From Burkholderia mayonis (lineage in GTDB: Bacteria > Pseudomonadota > Gammaproteobacteria > Burkholderiales > Burkholderiaceae): 64,000 bases of DNA. Position numbers and translations under genes: made by a program. The stretch is taken from the NCBI RefSeq assembly GCF_001523745.2, contig NZ_CP013387.1:2604001-2668000 (forward strand). The letters are read 5' to 3'. Shown here one piece after another: positions 57,761-64,000 of this stretch (the stretch's first letter is position 1; every line of letters begins with the position of its first letter). Under the pieces are notes generated by a model. It worked only from the letters and a program-made list of their open reading frames with translations. It was not told the origin of the DNA and ran no database searches.

Positions 57761-60289
57761 CTAATTGACGCCGGCCGCTCCGCTCGCGGCCGGCGCATCG
57801 GGCGTCGGCGTCGGCGACATCGGCGCGTTGTCGTTCGGCAAGCCGTTGCCCGGCTGCGCGGCGGGCGGAGACAGCGGCGGCGTCGACGGCAACAACGGCG
57901 GCATCTCCGGCGTGACCGCTGAAGCGCCGCCCGGCGCGGCGAACGGCACGCCGCTCGCGGCCGACGCCACCGCCGCCGCCGACGCTTCGGACGCGAACGC
58001 CGCCGCCGCGGCCGCCTCGGACGCCGCCTCGACCTCGGAAGCCGGCATCGCCTCCTCCACCGGCGCGCGCGGCGCCTTCGGCGGCGCGGCCTTCTGCGGT
58101 TCGGCTTTCTCGAACAGATAGCGATACCAGTCGTTGAGCTTGTCGCGGAACGTGTCGAACGCGCTCGGCGGCGCCTCGGTCGCGAAGCGCTCGCGCGTGT
58201 CGATGATCCGCGCGCGGATCGCCCGCTGATAGAAATCGCCGACGATCGGCAGCGCACTCCTCGCGCCCTGCCCCCAAACGCTGCCGAGCGTCACGCGACC
58301 ATCGTCGAAGCCGACCCATGCGCCCGCGACGAGCTGCGGCTGCATCAGGATGAACCAGCCGTCTGTGTCGCCCTGCGTCGTGCCGGTCTTTCCCGCGACA
58401 TCCGCGCGAATGCCATAACGCGAGCGGATCGCCGCGCCGGTGCCGCGCTCGACGACGCCGCGCATCACGTCGATCAGCGTGCGCGCGGGCGCCGCATCGA
58501 GCGCACGCTCGGGCGACGCGCTCGCGAACTCGGCGAGCGCTTCGCCATTGCGATCCTCGATGCGCGTGACCATCCGCGGCTCGACGTATTCGCCGACGTT
58601 CGCGATCGTCGCGTATGCGGACACCATCTCCTTCAGCGTCACGGGGCTCGTGCCGAGCGCGAGCGACGGCACCGCGTCGAGCTCGCTGTCGCGCACGCCC
58701 ATCGCGCGCGCGAGCCGCGCGACCTTCTGCGGGCCGACCTTCATCATCAGTTGCGCGGTGATCCGGTTGCGCGAATACGCGATCGCGTCGCGCAGCGTCA
58801 TCGGCTTGCCGGTCGGCGATGCGTCGTCGTCGGGCCGCCAGATCTCGCCGCCCTTCAGCGGGATCTCGACCGGCTGATCGACGAACGTGTCGTCGGGCGT
58901 CGCGCCGCCCGCGAACGCCGCGCCGTAGACGAACGGCTTGAACGTCGAGCCCGGCTGCCGGCGCGCCTGCTGCACGTGATCGAACGGCTCGGTCGTGAAG
59001 TCGCGGCTGCCGACCCACGCCTTGATCTGTCCGTTGCGCGGATCGATCGCGAGAAAGCCCGCCTGCACGTCGGCCTTCGCCTTGCACAGCGCGCGCGTGA
59101 ACCCGCGATCGGCGAGCAGATGCTTGAGCGCCGCGTCTTCGGTCGCGCCGCCGTCGAGCGCCGCGCGGAACGCCGGCGTCTCGCGCACGAACGCGCGGAA
59201 CAGCGGATTGCCCGGCGCGCAGCCGCTGCCGGCGTTCCACATCCCGTTCGCGATCCCTTGCAGCTGATTCGTCTGTCGCGCGAGCGCCTGCGTCGCATAC
59301 GCCTGCAGCCGCGAATCGATCGTCGTGCGCACGACGAGGCCGTCCGAGTAGACGTTGTAGTCGTTGCGGTCGGCCCACGCGATCAGCCACTTGCGCAGTT
59401 GCTGCGCGAAATGCGGCGCGGGGCCGGGCGGCTCCTTCTGCCGCTCGAAGTCGATCCGCAGCGGCTTCTTCTGCAGCGACGCATACGCGGCCGGCGACAA
59501 CTTCCCATACTTCACCATCTGCGCGAGCACCGTGTTGCGCCGCGCGAGCGCGCGCTCCGGGTTCAGCACCGGGTTGTAGTAGCTGTTGCCCTTCAGCATG
59601 CCGACGAGCGTCGCGGCGTCGAGCGCGTCGAGCTGATCGGCCGATTTGTCGAAGTACGTGCGCGCGGCCATCTCGACACCGTACGCGTTGTACAGGAACG
59701 GGACCGTGTTCAGATACGTCTCGAGAATCTGCGCCTTGCTGTAGACCGCCTCGATCTTCAGCGCGGTGATCGCTTCCTTCAGCTTGCGCGTGAGCGTCGG
59801 CGCGCGGCCGATCTCGTCCGGATACAGATTGCGCGCGAGCTGCTGCGTGATCGTCGAGCCGCCCTGCCGCTCGCCCGAGAACGTGCGCAGCGCGGCGCCC
59901 GCCGTGCGGCGCCAGTCGAGGCCGTGGTGCTCGTAGAAGCGGTGGTCTTCAGTCGAGATCAGCGCATCGACCATCTTCGGCGAGATGCCCGCGAGCGGCA
60001 CCCATTCGCGGTTCGACGGCTTGAATTCGGCGAGCAGCTTGCCGTCGGCGGACAGGATCTGCGCGGGCGCGTCGACGCGCGCCTTGCGGATGTCGCCAAT
60101 GCTCGGCGTGAACGGGATCAGCGCGAGCACGTAGAGCAGGAACAGCGCCGGCACGGCGGCGATGGCGAGCGCGACGCCGCGTCGCGTCGGATGGCGCAGG
60201 CGACGGAGGACGGCGGCGGCGTGCGGCTTCGCGGCGGCGAGCCTGGCCGCGCAGCGGTCGAGGAAGGACGACACGATTCGGCGATTCAC
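57761..60289 (-). CDS. mrcA: Penicillin-binding protein 1A (bifunctional transglycosylase/transpeptidase)
   Basis: 842 aa from GTG 60289. After a short cytoplasmic tail, the anchor is GVALAIAAVPALFLLYVLAL. The GT51 domain has STEDHRFYEHHGLDWRR (catalytic Glu) and GGSTITQQLARNLYPDE. The transpeptidase has the SxxK motif GSTFKPF, SRN, and KTGTTQGDTDGW. It polymerises and cross-links peptidoglycan in the periplasm. The C-terminal 100 residues are an Ala/Pro/Ser-rich tail. The open frame reaches ATG 60355, but that ATG overlaps the end of an IS110 remnant, so the native start is probably downstream; neither start has a good ribosome site. Confidence 0.88.
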   Translation of the reverse strand: MNRRIVSSFLDRCAARLAAAKPHAAAVLRRLRHPTRRGVALAIAAVPALFLLYVLALIPFTPSIGDIRKARVDAPAQILSADGKLLAEFKPSNREWVPLAGISPKMVDALISTEDHRFYEHHGLDWRRTAGAALRTFSGERQGGSTITQQLARNLYPDEIGRAPTLTRKLKEAITALKIEAVYSKAQILETYLNTVPFLYNAYGVEMAARTYFDKSADQLDALDAATLVGMLKGNSYYNPVLNPERALARRNTVLAQMVKYGKLSPAAYASLQKKPLRIDFERQKEPPGPAPHFAQQLRKWLIAWADRNDYNVYSDGLVVRTTIDSRLQAYATQALARQTNQLQGIANGMWNAGSGCAPGNPLFRAFVRETPAFRAALDGGATEDAALKHLLADRGFTRALCKAKADVQAGFLAIDPRNGQIKAWVGSRDFTTEPFDHVQQARRQPGSTFKPFVYGAAFAGGATPDDTFVDQPVEIPLKGGEIWRPDDDASPTGKPMTLRDAIAYSRNRITAQLMMKVGPQKVARLARAMGVRDSELDAVPSLALGTSPVTLKEMVSAYATIANVGEYVEPRMVTRIEDRNGEALAEFASASPERALDAAPARTLIDVMRGVVERGTGAAIRSRYGIRADVAGKTGTTQGDTDGWFILMQPQLVAGAWVGFDDGRVTLGSVWGQGARSALPIVGDFYQRAIRARIIDTRERFATEAPPSAFDTFRDKLNDWYRYLFEKAEPQKAAPPKAPRAPVEEAMPASEVEAASEAAAAAAFASEASAAAVASAASGVPFAAPGGASAVTPEMPPLLPSTPPLSPPAAQPGNGLPNDNAPMSPTPTPDAPAASGAAGVN

Positions 60290-60351
60290 GCGGTGACGCG
60301 AACAGGTGGGAAAGCGTGCATCGTACCAAACGCGGGGTGTCCCTATGTCTT

Positions 60352-60592
60352 TCATCGGGCGCCAGAGGCTGACTTTGGTTGATAAATGGTGCCGTCGCGC
60401 AGCATGGCGAACAGGACATCGCAGTACCGACGCGCCAGCGCGATGGGTGCTTGGTTGTGGCGCTCATCCTGTTGGATCTTGCGTGCGTTAATAAGTCTGC
60501 GAGACGGGGCCTCGTAAGGCAGCGCAGGTGGAGAGGAACAAGGCGCGCTCGAGCACCTTGTTGCCGCGTCTATTGAGAATTACGTAAGCCAT
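60352..60592 (-). mobile_element. IS110-family transposase C-terminal fragment
   Basis: One minus frame reads NRRGNKVLERALFLSTCAAL then RGPVSQTY and a stop. The next frame resumes ARKIQQDERHNQAPIALARR then YCDVLFAMLRDGTIYQPK. This is the conserved end of IS110/IS1111-type transposases, with a small indel near 60492. Only about 80 residues remain. Confidence 0.8.
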
Positions 60593-60596
60593 GACA

Positions 60597-61148
60597 TCAC
60601 CAAAGCTCAGCTTGCTTCCAGCAAGCAGCGATGATCGATTTGCGCTTCTGGCCGCTCTTGAGTTTGCATCGAGCGGTGTGCTTCGGTTCGGCCAGGTTGT
60701 TGGGATAGAAGTTGACTAAGGCGTGCCGCTTGAGCCAAGCCGAGAGGTATTCGACTGGATTCAGATCGGGCGCGTAACCGGGCAGCAGTGCCATCTGTAC
60801 GGCGCCATCCATGCTGTCGAGGTATTCGCGCACGACGCGGCTCTTGTGCTGCGCTGCGCCGTCCCGCACGATCATCACCTTGCGTCTGAGTTGCGCGCGC
60901 CGCGCTTTGAGGAATTCGACGATCTGCGCGCTTTTGATCGCGCCGTCATGCAGGCGGAACAGGAAGTTTGTACGGGCGCCTGTTCGAGCAGGCCGACGTC
61001 GCGGATCGTCTGGTCGGTGATGTTGAGGCGCTTGCAGATCGTCGCGATGTTGAGGCCGTGAATATCGCGCAACTCGGCGAAGACTGCGGTCAGTTCGAGT
61101 GGCGACGAGCACTTGCTTTCGTTGCTGAGGCAGGTCGACCAACAACAA
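60597..61148 (-). mobile_element. IS630-family transposase fragment
   Basis: The DDE region is clear: RKVMIVRDGAAQHKSRVVRE, then MALLPGYAPDLNPVEYLSAW and LKRHALVNF. The end reads SIIAACWKQAELW. Upstream, another frame gives a helix-turn-helix-like LNIATICKRLNITDQTIRD, out of frame with the core. The N-terminal portion is incomplete, so it is a dead fragment. It directly abuts the IS110 fragment, giving a nest of old insertions next to the PBP1A gene. Confidence 0.75.
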
Positions 61149-61373
61149 GGGCGATTACTGCGTAGCTGAAATCAGAAAAAACCAACGTATCAGTCTTTCC
61201 AGCGTGAAGGCCGGATGATCGTCCGCAGAACACTGCCAATTTTGATTAGATGGACTTGGCCGGCGCGCCGTAAGCCGGCCGATTTCCCGTTTTCTTCAGT
61301 GGATTCGGTATCCTTATTCGCCAAAGAAGGCGGTTCGCCGGTTCCGATACCGCGCTCAATCGCCTGACAACAA

Positions 61374-61390
61374 GGGGCGCGACGCGCCCC
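61374..61390. terminator. Short GC-rich hairpin upstream of the vgrG remnant
   Basis: GGGGCGC-GAC-GCGCCCC, a 7-bp perfect stem, 35 bp before the vgrG start. No U-run; the role is uncertain. Confidence 0.35.
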
Positions 61391-61424
61391 ATTCCGGCGA
61401 ACCTGAGAAAAAAGGATTTGAACC

Positions 61425-62333
61425 ATGACGTTGGGGCCGCGCGGGCCGCAGGAGACGGCGTTTGCGCCGATCTTCGAGGCGATTCATCGTGGGCTGTTGC
61501 AGCGCGAGCGGCTGCTGAAGCTCGACACGCCGCTCGGCGCGAACGCGCTCATTCCGTTGCGTGCGGTCGGCGAAGCGAAGCTCGGCCGCGACTACACGTG
61601 GACAATCGACGCCGCGACCACGCGCGACGATCTGAATCCCGACGCGCTGATCGCGCAGCAATCGTCGCTAAGCGAGCAGCATCGCGCGGAGAGTCTGAAA
61701 GCGGGTCACGACGCGCTCACGGAACTGACCGGCGCGACGCGGCAGCCGGTGGAGCCGGGCTTGAGCGGCGGCCGCACGCCGGGCGGCGGGACGGGCAGCG
61801 CGAACGGCTTCAAGGTGCCGGCAATGCTGCTCGGCAGCGCGGGCGGGATGGGCCTCACGACGCTTCAGTCGCTGCACGCGTCGGCGGATCGGCACGTGAA
61901 CGTCGTCGCGGGTCAAAGCGCGTTCGTCGCGACCGGGAAGTCGTTCGTGACGAGCGCGGGCGAGAAGGTGAGCGTGTTCGCGCAGGACGGGATCAAGCTG
62001 TTCGCGAAGGACGCGATTCAGATCGAGTCGCATCGCGAGACGATCGACCTGATCGGCCGGAAGACGGTGCGGATCGTGTCGGCGACGGAGCGTATCGAGA
62101 TTGCGGCGGACAAGGAGATACTGATCACGTCTGGGCAGGCGTATATCCGCCTGAAGGACGGTGACATTCAGATCCACGCGCCGGGCAAGATCGACATCAA
62201 GGGCAGCATGCACAGCTTCTCAGGCCCGGCCAGCATGCCGTATCCGATGCCGACGCAGCCGGATGCAGTGTGCGTGCCGTGCATGATGAAACGCGCGGCG
62301 GGGCGATCGGCGTTCGTGTCGACGGGGGGCTGA
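61425..62333 (+). pseudogene. vgrG: VgrG with its central domains deleted in frame
   Basis: 302 aa instead of the usual 650-1,000. Residues 1-62 are the VgrG start (LLKLDTPLGANALIPLRAVG, then GRDYTWTIDA). The frame then jumps to the tail part: a DUF2345 segment (SADRHVNVVAGQSAFVATGK, IKLFAKDAIQIESHRETIDL) and a closing KIDIKGSMHSFSGP. The gp27-like hub and the OB-fold needle base are gone. It retains a good ribosome site (AAAAGGA) and an intact frame, so a short protein could still be made, but it should not assemble as a T6SS spike. TGATG overlap with the next gene. Confidence 0.8.
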
Positions 62334-62755
62334 TGGATACGCAAACCGTGTTCGGCGAGGCCGATTCGTTAGGGGCGCACCTATATGTGCTCGTCGACCC
62401 GTTGCAGAACGGCAGTTTCCCCGATGCATTGTCGGTCCGGTCGGATCATGTCGCGTGCCTGATGGACGGCGGAGCGGACGTGCAGGCCGTTTCGCCGCAC
62501 CTCGTCTACATCCCCCCAAGTCACTTTGAATCGGCGCGCGCATGGCTGGAACGACATGGACCGTCATCGCCGTGCGCGACGATGCTTGCATCGCCAGTGC
62601 CGCTTGCAGCGCTCGCGGCGCATCTGAAGTTGTTTCTGCGCGTGCGCTTGCCGGATGGCGAACCGATCGTGCTCGCGTATTGCGTCATTCTACGAGATCG
62701 CAATACCGCTGAATTGGCGTTCTCACCGAATCGATCGGGATGTGTGAGTAAGTAA
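62333..62755 (+). CDS. Truncated DUF4123 (T6SS effector chaperone) gene
   Basis: 140 aa: AHLYVLVDPLQNGSFPDALS and PHLVYIPPSHFESARAWLER, then LKLFLRVRLPDGEPIVLAYC, are the N-terminal half of DUF4123 adaptor/chaperones, which load effectors onto VgrG. The family normally continues for another 120-150 residues (YYDPRVL onward). Here it ends ILRDRNTAELAFSPNRSGCV and a stop, so it is truncated or replaced at its 3' end. No effector gene follows, consistent with a deletion that removed it. Confidence 0.7.
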   Translation: MDTQTVFGEADSLGAHLYVLVDPLQNGSFPDALSVRSDHVACLMDGGADVQAVSPHLVYIPPSHFESARAWLERHGPSSPCATMLASPVPLAALAAHLKLFLRVRLPDGEPIVLAYCVILRDRNTAELAFSPNRSGCVSK

Positions 62756-62942
62756 CTATCAACGGAAGCGATCATGACGGTCCGACAAGCCGGTGCGAGC
62801 CCACCACCCGGTCACCCTTTTCTTCATCGTGATCTTTCGGTGCCGTCAATCGGGTGGCGCGACATCGGATGGCGCGCAAGCGTCGCAGCGCGAAAGGACG
62901 TCGACGCGGAGTCTGCAGTCAAACCATGGAAGTGTGAGAGAC

Positions 62943-63701
62943 ATGAAAAAAGCCACGCCGTTGGTCATGATTCACGGCCTGATGGGTTCATTGAATTTCT
63001 ACGCGCCCCGCGAGCGCATCCGCACCGTAGCAATCCATACACCGGACCTGATCGGCTACGGTCAATTGAAGGACGTGTGCGAGCCCGAGATCACTCTTGC
63101 GAGCCAGACCGCGCACGTCGTGCGCTACTTGAACGAACAGGTCGACGAGCCGTGCATGCTGCTTGGGCACAGCGTCGGTGGCGCCATCGCGATGCTCGTT
63201 GCGGTAGCGGCACCCGAGCGTGTGCGCGGCATCATCAACGTCGAAGGGAACTTCACTCTCGCCGATGCGTTCTGGTGCCGCAAGATCGCCGCCCTCTCCG
63301 ACGAGGACTGGCACGCCGAGCACGAGCGGCTCGTCGCTGATCCAAAAGAATGGCTGACAAACGGCGATGTCGCGATCATGCCGCAACGCGTCGAATGGGC
63401 GCGTGGCGCTCTAGCGAATCAACCGCGCGGAACCATTCGGGCAATGGCGCGCGCGGTAGTGGCGGAGACGGGCGACGCCAGCTATCTGCCGCGGATCCGC
63501 TCGGTCGTCGAACATGGGACCCCGCTGTTTCTACTCGCGGGCGAACGCTCTGCGTCCGGATGGGATTTACCGGACTGGGCGCAGTCAGCCGCGCGCGATT
63601 ACGTCGTGCAGAAGGATGTCGGCCACATGATGATGCTTGAGCAGCCGGACGAATTCTGCCGCATCGTCGAAGACATGGTCGCCCAGCTCAGGGAAGCTTG
63701 A
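62943..63701 (+). CDS. Alpha/beta hydrolase
   Basis: 252 aa. The oxyanion region is MIHGLMGSLNFY, the nucleophile elbow CMLLGHSVGGAIAML (Ser77), and the catalytic His lies in KDVGHMMMLEQP near 232. A cap of about 70 residues (FWCRKIAALSDEDWHAEHER) separates strands 6 and 7. No signal peptide, so cytoplasmic. The substrate is unknown. The following small monooxygenase gene, 93 bp downstream, may be in the same operon. Confidence 0.88.
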   Translation: MKKATPLVMIHGLMGSLNFYAPRERIRTVAIHTPDLIGYGQLKDVCEPEITLASQTAHVVRYLNEQVDEPCMLLGHSVGGAIAMLVAVAAPERVRGIINVEGNFTLADAFWCRKIAALSDEDWHAEHERLVADPKEWLTNGDVAIMPQRVEWARGALANQPRGTIRAMARAVVAETGDASYLPRIRSVVEHGTPLFLLAGERSASGWDLPDWAQSAARDYVVQKDVGHMMMLEQPDEFCRIVEDMVAQLREA

Positions 63702-63794
63702 CAACATGGGTCAGGTGGCCCGCACTTTCGCTCGCCGATGTGTTCCGCCGCGCATAGCGCTGCGACAATCGACGTCATGTGGACAGGAGGAGGC

Positions 63795-64000
63795 ATGTCC
63801 ATCGCGAAGACTGGCACTGCGCCATATTACGCGGTAATTTTCACGTCAGTGCGCACCGAAGAGGACAATGGCCATCAAAAGATGGCCGACGCGATGTTCG
63901 AGCTCGCGGCAAAACAGCCGGGATATCTCGGCGTCGAGTCCGCCGGCGAAGACTTCGGCATTACGGTGTCCTATTGGGAGAGCCTTGAGGCGATCGCAGC
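63795..64000 (+). CDS. Antibiotic-biosynthesis-monooxygenase (ABM) family protein, 3' end outside window
   Basis: 68 codons are visible from ATG 63795, which has a strong GGAGGAGG site. The peptide YAVIFTSVRTEEDNGHQKMA, then ELAAKQPGYLGVESAGED and FGITVSYWESLEAI, is the dimeric ferredoxin-like ABM fold (about 100 aa in full). Members are cofactor-free oxygenases or heme-degrading enzymes; the role here is unknown. Confidence 0.85.
   Translation, partial: MSIAKTGTAPYYAVIFTSVRTEEDNGHQKMADAMFELAAKQPGYLGVESAGEDFGITVSYWESLEAIA

Noticed and set aside
61425..62755. A functional T6SS spike-effector module
   Set aside because: VgrG lacks its central domains, the DUF4123 gene is cut short and there is no effector gene.

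Overview
The window is very GC-rich, codon-biased DNA. Its gene content (a bkd branched-chain keto-acid dehydrogenase operon, a low-oxygen gene island with class II ribonucleotide reductase, PHA depolymerase and Hsp20, soeABC-like genes and vgrG remnants) points to the Burkholderia pseudomallei complex or a close relative, probably the second chromosome. The species cannot be fixed from sequence alone.

Layout. 1-13 kb: an MFS start and divergent LysR, several small stress or envelope proteins (DUF3175, DUF3008, DUF1328), then decayed genes (rpoN2 remnant, DUF4397 lipoprotein, GNAT) around a MipA/OmpV porin-like gene. These are followed by a beta-hydroxyacid dehydrogenase, an LLM flavin monooxygenase, a 4'-phosphopantetheinyl transferase, an MFS exporter and a flavin reductase. 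13-20 kb: a LuxR-type regulator and the four-gene bkd operon (E1a, E1b, E2, LpdV). 20.6-25.7 kb: a lipid-flavoured group (unknown 375-aa protein, membrane protein, SRPBCC protein, fatty-acid hydroxylase fused to an SRPBCC domain) with a LysR regulator. 25.7-31.95 kb: a 6.2-kb composite transposon bounded by two inverted, near-identical 935-bp IS5-family copies and a CTAG target duplication. It carries an AT-richer four-gene cassette: SAM methyltransferase, alpha-oxoamine synthase, FAD monooxygenase and SnoaL-like protein. 32-37 kb: a GMC oxidoreductase and a reductase-patatin fusion.

36.7-51.2 kb is a low-oxygen / dormancy-type island: DksA-like regulator, PhaZ, class II RNR-like protein, APH-P-loop kinase, Acg-type nitroreductase, SulP transporter, CBS pair, SagB-type nitroreductase and Hsp20. 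Seven TTGAY-N4-RTCAA (Anr/FNR) sites sit in front of these genes, several with a -10-like hexamer about 30 bp from the site centre. It resembles the lxa (low-oxygen-activated) locus of B. cenocepacia and parallels the mycobacterial DosR gene set. An AT-rich insert at 43.4-45.3 kb splits the island and encodes a colicin M-like protein with a twin-arginine signal and a Cmi-like immunity candidate.

51.7-56.4 kb: a sulfite-dehydrogenase-type molybdoenzyme (soeABC-like). 56.8-64 kb: a broken DUF4015 gene, PBP1A, IS110 and IS630 fragments, a drastically shortened vgrG with a truncated DUF4123 chaperone gene, an alpha/beta hydrolase and the start of a small monooxygenase. The recurrent theme outside the islands is gene decay by internal deletion and frameshift.
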